A DNA stretch of 64,000 nt from Symsagittifera roscoffensis (Eukaryota; Xenacoelomorpha; Acoela; Convolutidae), in assembly GCF_963678635.1 (NCBI RefSeq), contig NC_087062.1, positions 24,636,177 through 24,700,176 on the forward strand. Direction: 5' to 3'. The notes beneath the pieces are model-generated. The model had not been told where the DNA came from. It saw only the letters and a list, made by a program, of their open reading frames with translations, and did not search any database. Shown piece after piece: positions 12,958 through 23,715 of the stretch. A program made the position numbers and the translations under genes. Each line of letters opens with the position of its first letter. Positions within the stretch are counted from its first letter, which is position 1.

Positions 12958-14058
12958 ATGTCTCACACTATTTCATTGGCTAAGAACGGAAAGTTCCCTG
13001 GGTCGGTTCGCCTAGGCGCTGACTTAAGTGACCGCCGTGTCAAGCACGGCACACAAGCCGGTCCCTCTGCTAAGGATATTTGGGACAACTGTCCAATCAC
13101 GATTTCCTTTATTAGCCAACCCTCCAAACCAGAGCCTAGCTCTAAACGTGAGATAATAAAACCCGTGCGGGTAAGAGAAAAATTGAGTAAAACATTCCTG
13201 ACTAGAGCGCTAGCTTCGCAGATAGAATTGGAAAGTCAAAAGCAGGACGTAGAAAACAAACCTCCTGCAATGGACACACATGGTAAATGAATGTTCTATT
13301 TGTTCTAATACTTTTAATTCGACTGCACTGTAAAGCCTTCACTCTAAGTTGGGTTCGTTGAAAAGAATGTTTTTGATTTTTATAGTTTTCAGGAATCAGA
13401 CTAAACGTTTTGAGTTTTATTTGGTTACTGACTCGTTTGTATGCCATGTATGACGAGGATAAGTGTTGAAATACTAAATGCGAATAATATGAGTACAGAG
13501 TTGTAAGTGTATGTCGCCAACGCTTTCCAGCTTACTTTGAAATGAAAAAATTTGTGAGTAATTTCTAAAAATGGACTTTGATAATTGACTGCAAAAATTT
13601 TTTTTTAGATTAAAATTTACAGTTAAATACTTGAGGTAGTAAAATTATCTGATTATGACAATGATAATGATTAGTATAGTTTTTTGACTCTTGATTTCTT
13701 TTGAAGTTCAGTTCATTTCCTTTGTGTAAAGGTGGGCAAGATCCTCTGCCGAAATTCGAATTTTTTTTCTTAAAGAGCAAGTCAATTTTTTTTGTTGTTC
13801 ATTGATTGACACTTTGTCTGTGATTTTATTTTTATGTAGTGAGGTTGGTAGGTAATTGAGTTCCTGGGCTTGAGATCCAATTATAAGAATTTTTCAGGTA
13901 TAGAGTATCCAATAAGTCCTTTGCGCACTTTAGGGCCGCTCAGCTTAGCAGCACTTGTGTCCTTCATGCAGCTAGATCTGCTTAACAAAATTTGGAACAA
14001 AACCGGCTATTTAGCGACTATCAAAACCTACCGCGACGCAGTTTCAGTAGTTGATTGA
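12958..14058 (+). CDS. Predicted two-exon gene, 161 aa, unrecognised
   Basis: Exon 1 is 12,958-13,282 and exon 2 is 13,898-14,058, joined through a GT-AG intron (CATG|GTAAAT to TTTTTCAG|GT). The join is in frame and restores a GGT glycine codon; the product is 161 aa ending in TGA. Exon 1 is visibly richer in G and C than the DNA around it and has balanced codon use, which is the main reason to believe it. The first ~108 residues are basic and polar with several Lys/Arg clusters. The exon 2 part starts with a short hydrophobic stretch (LGPLSLAALVSFM) and ends VSVVD. There is no signal peptide, zinc finger or other domain I recognise. It could be a fast-evolving host gene or a domesticated fragment of a mobile element. 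No function is proposed. Confidence 0.5.
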
Positions 14059-14870
14059 TAAGCAATTCATTAACTAACATGCTTGCCTCCCATAATGTCG
14101 CTCAAGAGCAGCAAATTTTTGAGATAATTTTAGGAGGAATGCATTTTTTTAGGATGCAGCAAAACTTCTCGACCCCGAAAAAGTCATTCAATGAACTGCC
14201 CAAGGTTATACAAAACTTCCTTAATTTCTAAATTGCGAGATTTTCATTCGAACAATCCACATATTTTTGCGTGACGTGGAAATAACGCTTGTTCTAAGGT
14301 AAGTGCATTTTTACATTTCTGGTCGCACAATTCGGTTGCTTGTCAACTTGCCGCTGGTCAACTTGTCCCAGCCCCTCTTGTTCTACTCCAACTTGCCCCA
14401 CAAGACAAATTGTCCTATGCCATCTTGTCCCAGAAAATGAATAAAAAACTTGCCCCAGTTTCTTTGATGTCATCGTAGATCATGGTCTCGGCATAATTAT
14501 GAAATATTATTTTGCTGAACAATTAAGCTAAGCCTGAAACAAATTGCGAAATCAGTGCAACAAGTGCTAAATGAAAATAAGTTCAAAGCATGCATGTTAG
14601 CCGCATATTTTCAACGCCATTTTTATGTCGAGTTAGCCATATCAAAAGGTTGTTTGCTGACTTTGTAAGCTCTCTTAGCATAGATGTTAGTGCACAACAC
14701 TCTTAGTAAAATAGTCATGAGTTCAATACTCGAAAAAATCAAAAGTTATACATCTTCGTTGAAATAACTGAAAATGAATTTTTGCGTGGATATCGGGATA
14801 TTTCTTCCGACCCTGGTTCTGCGTCCCCCGATAGCCTTCGAAATGTTAATTTTTTGATTCGTGGAGTCTA
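14059..14870. other. Intergenic with short ACTTG(T/C)CCC repeats
   Basis: No gene seen. Between about 14,340 and 14,455 there is a run of imperfect copies of a CAACTTG/TGTCCCAG-type motif (CAACTTGCC, CAACTTGTCCCAG, CAACTTGCCCCA, CATCTTGTCCCAG, ACTTGCCCCAG), a small degenerate minisatellite. The remainder is AT-rich. Confidence 0.6.
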
Positions 14871-14879
14871 TTTGAGTGC

Positions 14880-15430
14880 TTTTAAAAATGTTTATTGGCT
14901 CCCTTGGAATAACGCAGTCACTCCAAGATTCCAACCTTCAACGGCGTTTGTCGTTCGGATCAAACCATGCGCTGCTTCTTGAGAATTGTTCCAGAGAGTC
15001 ATAGGAAACAAGGGCTGTGTACTGTTTCGACATATTGTTTTCCATTTTATGTAGCTTTTCTGGAAGTATTAAGCAAGTTCGTCAATTATATCTTAACTGC
15101 CTTGCATTGCTTGAACCAATTGGTCAACCACATGTTCGATTTTCTCAATAACGCTCTCAAAATTTTGTTCGTCTAAATAACTTGGATCAAAACTTAAGGC
15201 AGGTATGAGACAAAAAGCCATGCATAATTCGCATTTGTTTTCATGAGCTTTCTTTAAACCTAGCTCGTTTATTTTGCGTAAAAATGCTTGGCTCTGGATA
15301 TGCATTTGAGAAAGCATTGACGGCAGCTCGTTCGAAATCAAGAAGAATCTTTGGTGTCTGATCATTGTCCGAGACAGTATATAAATTTTGTGCAAGGTTA
15401 TCACAAACAGCATGAGCTGTATGCATTTAA
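14880..15430 (-). pseudogene. MULE-type transposase relic
   Basis: Three fragments in MULE (Mutator-like, metazoan FLYWCH-associated) transposase order on the minus strand. First, about 15,426-15,300 encodes a segment with ILLDFERAAVNAFSNAYP, matching the family's conserved catalytic-region DFE-AA-NAF--YP block. Second, in another frame at about 15,310-15,093, comes AFLRKINELGLKK followed by a leucine-rich stretch with ALSFDP. Third, at about 14,955-14,900, TTNAVEGWNLGVTALFQ matches the C-terminal TNN-VEGWH block. The frames differ and at least one stop (TAA near 14,898) interrupts the last block, so the gene is dead. No terminal inverted repeats were found. The three blocks in correct order make the family call fairly secure, although the family assignment comes from remembered motifs. 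Confidence 0.75.
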
Positions 15431-15518
15431 CTAAAGAGAATTCACTGCTGCTTGTATCATACATTGCTGTTGAAGCGCCTTCAGTGCTGCGTGCAGCCAT
15501 TTTGTAGTTAGATCTCAT

Positions 15519-16330
15519 GGCTAACGGCTAGCAGCAAAATCAAATGTCTAATTTGAGAATTCTTTTTGCATTTTTTGCTGTTTGCGAAGTGCAGCCTCTT
15601 TAATTTAGTAACTTTTTCTATTACCCTGACGAGATGGCCAATGTAGAATTTCGAAAAATTCACTGAAATGCCTTTCTTTACCCGAAATGTCTTGATCAAA
15701 AGACATGAAGGCAAGGAGGAGGTAAGAAATAATAAACTAAGCTAATTTCACGTTCAAAAAATTCTGGGATTCAGGCCAAAAATTTTCTGAAAAAAGATAT
15801 AAGTTCCAAATAGTCAGTTTTAAGAAAATTTGGAAATTGGAAAGAAGAAAATTTGAAAGCTGAGCAAAAAAAGCTTATGAGGACTTCTGAGCTATGACAG
15901 AAAGTTACCGATATTCCTCTCAACACAGGTCTTTCGGGACAGGGTAAAACTAAACTCCAAGAGTAACGTAGATTTTTATGCATGCATGGAGGTGTGTTAG
16001 TTTTCGGAGAAATGACCTCTCACTTTAGAGAAGTCCCTTATCCCTCTTTGATTCAAACTACAACATTATTGGATATAGCGCGAGGTCACGTGATGTTGTA
16101 TCACCAGATCAGATTACAATATGGGGTTTTTGTTCATAATATTTCAAGTTGTTTAAGTACATTTTTTATCGCTCTCCTTTTTTTTTTACTGTTGATTAAA
16201 ACCTTGTTTTGCTGCCCACTTGTATAAGGCAACTTAAATCTATGTTTCGATCAAGCAATGAAGTAAGTGTTTTAATTTGTGAAAACGCTCAATTGTGTTG
16301 AGCAAAACCAGCATATTTCGATATTTTACT
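15519..16330. other. Intergenic, no gene seen
   Basis: AT-rich DNA between the MULE relic and the duplicated hAT-related region. Open frames here are short, overlap on both strands and have no recognisable motif. Confidence 0.5.
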
Positions 16331-16336
16331 TTCAGG

Positions 16337-16424
16337 GCTACGCGTTACGGTGTCATTGAATGGTTTGCATCTCCAGTGCGGCACATGAGTGGTAAATTTT
16401 TCAATTGCACCGTAACGCGAGCTG
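16337..16424. repeat. Short inverted repeat CGCGTTACGGTG
   Basis: CGCGTTACGGTG at 16,341-16,352 is matched by its exact reverse complement CACCGTAACGCG at 16,408-16,419. The ends show a few more matching bases (GCTACGCG against CGCGAGC). The spacer is 55 bp. It could be a hairpin or the remains of a small inverted-repeat element. Confidence 0.7.
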
Positions 16425-16469
16425 TTTCTATAAGAGGCATAATTAGTATTGCAAGTCGTAAACATTGTA

Positions 16470-17345
16470 GATGCTGGTTTCCATTTAAGCGTTTCCACCG
16501 AAAACAAACCCACTCTTACTAACTATGGCCGTAAAATTAACAAAATTCTAGAAATATAGTTCCTATATTTGAACTACACAAAATGTGCCCGGTTCGCATT
16601 TATGAAAATACCGGATAATTAAACTTACCGGATACCGGATAAATGCAGTATTGATCAAATAGAATTTATTGTGCGGCAACATTGCTAGATCATCGATTGA
16701 AAGGCAACCTTTTGAACGCACAGTACCTGAGTGAAGCCAAAGAACTCATTAAAAATCAAGCTGATCCTGATTCTGTGCAAATAACTGAAGTTAAAATTAA
16801 ATTAAGTGTTTTTTTAATGTTTTTTTTGTCAAAAAAACCTTGGCCAGTATCCGGTAATTATCCGGTGCAATTCTACCGGGTATCCGTGCGGGACTCGGAA
16901 AATTGCCGGATATCGATTCCGGATACCACTATGCGGTACAACTCTGCAAATTACCATAACTGCAGTCGTTGAGTTATTTTGAGTTATAGCAATAGAAAAT
17001 TAGGAATTGGTTGCTCAAAATGGTGGTCATTAGCACGAAATCCCGTTTTGTAAAATCATTATTCGAACAGTTATTGAAAGCATGGAGGATTTGACAAAAA
17101 TTGCCTACCAATGGTCACCGTGACATAGGCAGCGCGATCCAGCATGCAGCAGTCCTCACGTTCTAAGTCTCAAAGTAAGCAAAACACGCCGGCCATTAAA
17201 ACTGATTTTGACTGATTGCATTTTAAGCAGATAGTGCACTCTGATGGTCACCATATGATCGGCAGTGCGACCCGTCATGCAAAAGTCTTCACTGTCAAGT
17301 TTTTTGTTGAGAGAGAAATTTGGGTTGAGAGTTGTTGCTTAATGA
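16470..17345 (+). repeat. Segment X, copy 1 (hAT-related)
   Basis: First copy of a diverged duplicated segment; copy 2 starts at 17,912. It opens with GTAGATGCTGGTTTCCATTT, passes through a cluster of CCGGATA/TATCCGG motifs in both orientations (about 16,595-16,640 and 16,848-16,925) that can fold back, then the transposase remnant listed separately. It ends with two ~50 bp imperfect copies of a block containing ATGGTCACC and CAGCATGCAGCAGTC or CGTCATGCAAAAGTC. Confidence 0.8.
16670..16803 (+). pseudogene. hAT transposase C-terminal remnant, copy 1
   Basis: Reading from 16,670 gives CAATLLDHRLKGNLL followed by YLSEAKELI. This resembles the conserved hAT transposase block around AT-LDPR-K with its following acidic helix. 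The usual proline after the aspartate is His here. Only about 40 residues are recognisable and the flanks have stops in this frame, so it is a relic. The same block recurs at 18,115, which argues against chance, but the match is short. Confidence 0.5.
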
Positions 17346-17372
17346 GATGCACAGCTGATGTTACGGTGATGT

Positions 17373-17914
17373 AACAGCTGTTTATTGGTCTCTTTTTCAA
17401 GTTGTTGGCGCTCTTGGCTCAAAGGTTTGGTATAATAACTAAAAATTTGCTACACTGTTGCTTTTGTACACATCAAAATTACAAGTTTGAACGCAGTTTC
17501 TTGTTATTTTGGGAGTTGAGCTCCGCAACTTTTCCAAAAATTGCGAACGAATTCATTCTGTTCTTCAATTTGCTCAATATATGGCTTGAGTTATTAATTT
17601 TGTATACAAATGATTCGTTCAGAATTTGATAAGCATGAATCTCAATGTCGAGAATTTGATTTTTTCTTCACCTGGTAATTTTGTACAATCAGGCTTCTCG
17701 GCTAATCGCAAGCTTCTGACAGGATGGAAAAAGTAAACAGCTTTAAAGAATTCTCGCCCAGGATGAACACCTTTTTCTCCAAAATTTTTGAGGATTTTAA
17801 TTTTGCAGCTTTGGTGTTGTTGACTTTCAACAAGCTTTTTTCCTCTGACGTAAAAGTTTCATTTAGGTCGCACAAAAATTTCTTTGAATGCACTGATATC
17901 TGCCCTTGTTTGTA
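17373..17914. repeat. Segment Y, copy 1
   Basis: About 540 bp running from ACAGCTGTTTATTGGTCTC to ATCTGCCCTTGTTTG, repeated at 19,619-20,157 in the same orientation with many substitutions and small indels. Both strands contain partly conserved short ORFs (for example a 75-codon minus-strand ORF at 17,702-17,929). Neither frame is intact in both copies, and no family is recognised. Confidence 0.85.
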
Positions 17915-18790
17915 GATGCTGGCTTCCATTTAAGCGTTTCCAACGAAAACAAACCCACTCTTACTATCTATGGCCGTGAAATTAACAAAATTGTAGAAAT
18001 AAAGTTCCTACATTTGAATCACACAAAATGTTCCCGGCACGCATTTATGAAAGTACCGGATAATAAAACTTACCGGATACCGGATAAATGCAGTATTGAT
18101 CAAATGGAATTTTTTGTGCGGCAACATTGCTAGATCATCGGTTCAAAGGCAAATTTTGAACGCGCAGTACCTGAGTGAAGCCAACGAACTCATTAAAAAT
18201 CAAGCTGATCCTAATGCTGTGCAAATACCTCAAGTTATACTTAAATTAAGTGTTTTTTAATGTTTTTTTGACAAAAAACTTTGGTCAGTATCCGGTTATT
18301 ATCAGGTGCAATTTTACCGCGTATCCGTGCCGGAATCAGAAGGTTGCCTGATTTTGATTCCGGATACCACTATGCGGTACAACTCTTTAAAGTACCATAA
18401 CTGTAGCCGATGAGTTATATCAATAAAAAATTAGTAACTGGTTGCTCAAATTGGTGGTCATAAGCTCGAAATGCCGTTTGGTAAAATCATTATTCGAACA
18501 GTTATTGAAAGCATGGAGGATTTGACAAAAATTGCCTACCAATGGTCACCGTGACATCGGCAGCGCGATCCAGCATGCAGCAGTCCTCGCGTTCAAAGTA
18601 AGCAAAGCACGCCGGCCACTTAAACAGATTTTGACTGATTGCAATTTAAGCAGATAGTGCACACCGATGGCCACCAAATGATCTTCAGTGCGACCCGTCA
18701 TGCAAAAGTCTTCACTGTCAAGTTTTTTTGTTGAAAGAGATATTTGTGTTGAGAATTTTTGCTTAATGAGATTCACATCCAATGTTAAGG
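17912..18790 (+). repeat. Segment X, copy 2 (hAT-related)
   Basis: Second copy of segment X, 1,445 bp downstream of the first. The order is the same: GTAGATGCTGGCTTCC opening, CCGGATA cluster, transposase remnant, then the ATGGTCACC double block ending near TTCACTGTCAAG. The order X1-Y1-X2-Y2 shows that a whole X+Y block was duplicated in tandem. Confidence 0.8.
18115..18250 (+). pseudogene. hAT transposase C-terminal remnant, copy 2
   Basis: Starts CAATLLDHRFKGK and then breaks by a frameshift, after which the nucleotide sequence still parallels copy 1 (CAGTACCTGAGTGAAGCCAA). The shared His in place of the usual Pro shows that this change preceded the duplication. Confidence 0.5.
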
Positions 18791-19618
18791 TGACTGTAGT
18801 TGTGCATTTTTTTGTTTTTTCTTTCAGTTTTGCTCATATATTTTGGGTGATTAGTATCACCATAAACAGGAGAAACATTGATCAAAACGGCGCAGTAAAA
18901 ATTAACCGAAATCAATGAGTTTGGACTTCATTTTGTTTTCAACCGATCAGAATTGTGTTTTCAAAAATCTGAAAGAAATTGCAAACATCTAAAAGTACAT
19001 TAATAAATTCCGGCCATTGAAATTCAAATTGACCAATTGCAAATTAAGAAGATACATAAATTTTCAATTTTTCTCTGGTCCAAGACGCATTGAAAAAAAT
19101 TTAAAATTTCAAAGGTGCCAATTGGATAGCGCAAATGGAGAAACCAAAACCAAAAAATTAGATGTACGGTTGGTTTGTTCATCTACGTTTTGCTGTTTTG
19201 GTCTTATTCATTTTCTGCTAATAATGACTCCGGTTTCGTGCAAAAACCATTTAGCGAATAGTAACGTCTGCCGATTCTGGTTGTGTGCAAAAAAACAATC
19301 CGTCATTCAGTCCCTCTTAGAGAATTTTAACCTCTTAAAAGCATTTGCTTGTTTGTGCATATAGAAATCAGTAATTCTTGCCTCTGGCTTACGTTCTAGC
19401 TAATTGCGTGATAGTGCGTAAGGGCTGTATAAGGTATCTTACAGATAAATAGTATAAGTAGGCTATGCAAAAATCTGACGGCGAAAGTAGTTAATTTTTT
19501 TGACGCGGACTGCTGCCGGTTTTAGTCAATTATGCTGTCGATTATGCAAAAAAGTCTGCGGTAAAATTGCAGGCTTTTAAACTTAAATTAGAAATTTTCC
19601 GCGGTTAAAACAAAAATA
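18790..19618. other. Extra DNA between X2 and Y2
   Basis: About 800 bp with no counterpart between X1 and Y1, so either inserted here or lost there. At 19,011-19,060 a CCGGCCATTGAAATTC block resembles the X tail (CCGGCCATTAAAACTG at about 17,190), a third partial copy. A 115-codon open frame at 19,017-19,364 has no recognisable domain. Confidence 0.55.
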
Positions 19619-20157
19619 ACAGCTGTTTATTGCTCTCATTTTCAAATTGTTGGCGCTCATGGCTCAAAGGTTTGTTATAAAAACTATAAATTCGCTTCAC
19701 TGTTGCTATTGCACACATCGAAAATCCAAATTTGAACGCAGTTTCTTGTAATTTTGGGAGTTGAGCTACGCAACTCTTCCAAGAATTGCAAACACAATCC
19801 GTCTGTTCTTCAATTTGCGCAATATATGGCTTCGAATTATTAATATTGTATACAAATGATTGGTTCAGACGTCGATAAGCATAATCTCAATTTGATTTTT
19901 TCTACACCTAGTAATTTCGTAAAATCAGGCTTCTCTGATAGTCGCAAGCTGCTGACAGGATGGAAAAAGCAAACAGTTTTAATGAATTCTCGCCGAGGGT
20001 GAACACCGTTTTCTCCAAAATATTTGAGGAATTTAAGTTTTGCAGCTTTGGCGTTGTTGCCTTTCAGCAAGCTTTTTTCTCTGACGTAAAAGTTTAATTT
20101 AGGTCGCACAAAGTTTCTTTGAATGAACTGATATCTGCCCTTGTTTGATAAAAGGAG
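19619..20157. repeat. Segment Y, copy 2
   Basis: Second copy of segment Y, 2,246 bp after the first. It ends at ATCTGCCCTTGTTTG, exactly where copy 1 joins X2; here unrelated sequence (ATAAAAGGAGG) follows, so this marks the right end of the duplicated block. Confidence 0.85.
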
Positions 20158-20169
20158 GAACACAGTCAC

Positions 20170-20900
20170 TAATATTCTGCAAGTTCTTTAAATAAGCACA
20201 AAAACGCTGATGCAATCTGAAAAGGAATGATGGTCTAACTCTTGAGTATTAGCTGATTCCAGGTTCAGATCCAGCTTTCGCTAAAATTCGGAAATAATCT
20301 CAAACTTTCTCCTAAGTTTTGATCTCAGGCTAGGAAAATGACAGCTTTCTAACAAAACCACTTCATGAAAATTGTTTTAACTTTGCGCCAGCAAATAACA
20401 GAAGCGATACTAAGATTTTTCTAGGACAAGTTTTGCAAGGCTTGACATTTTCGAATTTGAGTGGAATAAGCAACTAATTTAAGTTTCCCGAAAACTGCTT
20501 GTGTAAATTGGAAAAGCAATCAAATTGCTGGGCAGTGGGAAATTTGGTTTCCACTACCGCCAATAAATTTTACTTTCATCATTCGAAAGAATGTTTTGTG
20601 GTTGGAATTCGTGGAATTTTTGCCTCAAAAAGCCTAAGATTCAACTGAAATGATTTCCCTGTTTGAGTCACCATACATGAGTTTTCGGTCACCGCAATTA
20701 CTCAACAAACCGTATTGAGTTTCGTCTCTTTGGTGTTTCGTCTCGTCCTGTTGGGTTAGTAACCGTCCTGTTGGTTAAGTGACCCCATGCACAGTTAGGG
20801 CCCGTCTTTTGCTTAAAGATTTTTAGAAAATTAGTGGCAAACGTTGGGATGACATTAGAACTAAATTTCACGAGTGGCACTCCTGTCTCCCAGTCTTAGG
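20170..20900. other. Intergenic, no gene seen
   Basis: AT-rich. A small direct repeat (GTCCTGTTGG, twice) lies at about 20,745-20,780. No exon or RNA is recognised. Confidence 0.5.
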
Positions 20901-20902
20901 GC

Positions 20903-21714
20903 AGATGACTATTCCCCGCTGTTACTTCACAGAACATGTGGGTCCAATTCAGCTTCACATGTTCGGCGATAGCTCGCAGGACGTTTTCTGCGCTGTTTGA
21001 TTTTTGCGAGCGCGACTCACGAGTTCAAATAACACTCTAATATCCTTCATTTTTGGGGAAGATCGCGTTGCGCCCTTTCGAGTTTAGTTTAATTATGTCT
21101 ACATGTGGTCAGATAATACTACGGTTTTGTAGTCGCTAAACTCCAATGGCAATTTACCCGTATTCGTCGCTAACCTCTACGGTATGCTAGGCAGAAAGCG
21201 AGATACTGAAGAAGTGCTAGAAACAACACTCTGCTTAGTTGAGCGGTCTTTGAATTCGAGGCCCATCACGCCCCTAAGTACCGATTCACTTGAGTTAGAA
21301 GCGTTAACCCCAAACCATTTTTTTACTTGGACAACATGTTACAAGCTTACCCTCGCTTTCACCTGAGGCATACATCGACCACAAGAAAACATACGTGCTT
21401 GCGCAGTCGTACGATAACGCTATTTGGTCTCGTTGGCTGCGAGAATATGTTCCCTTTCTGAATAAGCGTGTCAAGTGGCACATTCAGTCTGACTTCACTT
21501 TTAAGACAGGCGATCTTGTATGGGTTATTGAGCCCGATAGTCTGCGAGGGTACTACCCTCTCGCCCGAATTGTTGAGCTAAACTAACGACAGGATGGTTG
21601 CGCGCGATCCTCCCTTGATAAGACTGCAACAAGCGAACTGTTTCGGCAGACCGTTAAGCTCGCTCCGGCTCTTCCGCTTTCTGGGGCGAAAGATGTTCAC
21701 GCTCAAGTAGCGCG
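20903..21714 (+). pseudogene. BEL/Pao LTR-retrotransposon pol relic
   Basis: Degenerate pol in two parts. From about 20,903 a frame reads IPRCYF, then LHMFGDSSQDVFCAV, a stop, FLRARLTSSNNTLISF and EDRVAPF, matching the BEL/Pao RNase H region (LH-F-DAS...A and -K-RVAP). From 21,184 comes VERSLNSRPITPLS with EALTPNHF, the BEL/Pao integrase end. After a frameshift, 21,395 onward has WSRWLREYVPFLNKR and GDLVWVIEP (the DUF5641-like end), continuing past a stop to about 21,714. Most of the integrase between the parts is missing. Stops, frameshift and deletion show an old dead copy. No flanking LTR pair was identified. Confidence 0.82.
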
Positions 21715-21749
21715 AAAGTAAGTAAAGTGAAATACGATTCTATACAAGA

Positions 21750-21832
21750 ACTAATGGCCGAGCGTCTAAGCTTATGTACCAAAACTAAGTAGACCAGTCC
21801 GGCTTAGGTTCGAGTCCTCAACGTGCCTATGT
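21750..21832 (+). tRNA. tRNA-Leu-like sequence, probable pseudogene or SINE head
   Basis: TGGCCGAGCGTCTAAG at about 21,755 is a near-perfect A box of the tRNA-Leu/Ser type, and GGTTCGAGTCC at about 21,808 matches the B-box consensus. Spacing is close to that of a tRNA. The T stem is partly paired, but the seven bases before the A box do not pair with the 3' side (ACGTGCC), so the acceptor stem is broken. A functional tRNA is unlikely; a tRNA pseudogene or SINE head fits better. Confidence 0.55.
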
Positions 21833-21839
21833 TTTAAGA

Positions 21840-23340
21840 TACTAAAAAAGGAGTGCCCGTCCTTTTTGACCCTTTTGAACTGTGCTTTGGTTCTAACACG
21901 GTTCAGGCTTGATTAAGGCTGACCGTTAAAAATAGTAATTTGTCTCAAAGACATTACCGGTTCTTGCGGCTAGCTTAGGCCGATTCATTTCGGTTTCGGG
22001 ACAGATTTTTGGTGGTTTTTCTGATATGTTCAAGTTAAAGCAGAGTGAATCATGGATTTTTTGAGAGTTGTTGCCGATAAGTTCTCATTAATTCAAGCAT
22101 TTGAGCCTTCATTTTTTTTTCAAATGACGGATTTGAGTGCGCAAACCATACAAAGTAACAAAAATGGATTGTATAAAACTATTTACAGGTCTAAGAGCCG
22201 TACAGAACCTACCATAGCACAGTAGTTTTAGCAAATAAAACAGGCTTTTTGTGAGTTTGCGTCAAAAGTATAATATGAATGAAGGTGGTGGTGCTGGTTG
22301 CAGGTTTATAAATCTCAAGTTTTTTGTCAATTTTCCGGAATTAGTTAAGCTGTTCATTTCTTTTTTCAACCAAAATACGCTTCTTAATGCATACTTGGGC
22401 GGCAGAAAACTATCCAATTATTTCTGATGCTTATAATAGTAATTTTGAGACAGATTGTTGGGTTTTTGTTAATGTTATCGTTCAGTTATTGGCGGACAAT
22501 TTCCAAGCCAATTTTTTTCATTTTCTTGTTAATGGCTGTCATGTTTTTCGTTGTAAGGATAATGATCTGAAAGTTGATAAGCTAGAAGTTGATCTAATCT
22601 GATTTCTACATTTCTCATTTGGGACTATGCTATTTTAAATTTATATACGGTAGCAAGAGAAATATTCGTAACTTGATTGAATTGGTATCTGTTTTTTTAA
22701 TTAATCTGTGACATTTTTTCGATTGAATTTTTTTTGAGGAAAAACCACAATTCTGTGGAGATTTTTCGAGTAAGGATCCACAACTAAACCTTTATTGTTC
22801 CGAACATTTGAAAAATGTGGAGAAACTTTGTATTCGGGTGTATTTTAGTTTTTTTTGTTTTCCACGCTATATCATGTAATTATCGGAATGGGTCAAGTGA
22901 TGTATCATATTAAAACCCTTTCAGTCGTAATTTGAGCGACAATAAAAAGTTTCCAAAAATTATTCCCAGTGTTGAGAATAACCGATTTAAAATTTTTGTG
23001 TTTCAGTCCAATTTCGAGCGAGTTAAGCTATGTTCGATATATATAAATGTTGGGCGTCTAAAAAAACTTGATCTTGCTAAAAAAACAGTTTTAGAAGCTT
23101 AATTAAGCGCTTTCTCGGTCATACAAATTTTCATAGAAATTTAAACTAAATATTCAGTGCAAAATAATTAGGAATTTTTTTTGATTTTTTTCATCGTTTC
23201 GTTCATTTATTTTTTGAAAACAATTGTAGTATTTCATGCCTAATTCACTAACTCTCTAAGCGTTTGTATAGTTGTATAATCGCACCACGCGGAAGAAACG
23301 ACGCTGATTTGAAGATTAAAAAAAGGTTTCTTTTGTCGTT
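21840..23340. other. Intergenic, mostly unassigned
   Basis: AT-rich. It includes the dispersed repeat at 22,886-23,020. A 71-codon ORF at 22,387-22,602 has no motif and no splice context. Nothing else is supported. Confidence 0.5.
22886..23020 (+). repeat. Dispersed repeat, also at 62,573-62,715
   Basis: AAGTGATGTATCATATT followed by ACCCTTTCAGT, GAGCGAC, AAAAATTATTCCCAGTG and TTGAGA matches 62,573-62,715 in order and strand with moderate divergence. The other site has a second, tandem copy of part of it. It is an interspersed repeat of unknown class. Confidence 0.75.
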
Positions 23341-23345
23341 TTTTA

Positions 23346-23398
23346 CGAATGTGGTCGGCACATTCTGTGCTACTTGCACAGCAACCGGCTATCCTTGT
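23346..23398 (+). repeat. Short dispersed repeat, also at about 49,226
   Basis: The block GTGCTACTTGCACAGCAACCG and its left flank match GGACTACTTGCACTGCAACCG at about 49,226-49,270, roughly 45 bp in total. It is probably the conserved piece of an interspersed element. Confidence 0.55.
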
Positions 23399-23715
23399 TA
23401 AAATTAGTTTTAGTTGTAAATTACGACCGGGTAGATTTTTGGAAAAAAATTAAATTATCTCAGAAGGCTTTTCATTGCAGTCAAAATTTTCCTCGATTTT
23501 CCATGATGAATTATGAATTTCAGAACTTTGTGTGGGTCGATCTCTGGAGCCGCTCAGCGAATCAGGTATGTCCATGTTTCTAGACTGATCTTTTCCAGTG
23601 GAAAAAGAAGAAACGCCATCATTTGGGCTCAATTCCTATCTTTTGAAAAGAGATCATTCGTTGCAGGCAATTTCTGCTTTAATAGCTTTAAATATCGAGT
23701 CTATCTTGCTGCTAT

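Noticed and set aside
12958-14058. Idea that this is an eIF2-gamma or other exon of the SUV39 gene, as in insects
   Set aside because: No eIF2-gamma motif (no GTP-binding loops) is visible, the frame closes with TGA, and 10 kb of transposon relics separate it from the SUV39 gene.
19017-19364. 115-codon ORF
   Set aside because: No domain, not repeated, next to a diverged piece of segment X; could easily be chance in this composition.
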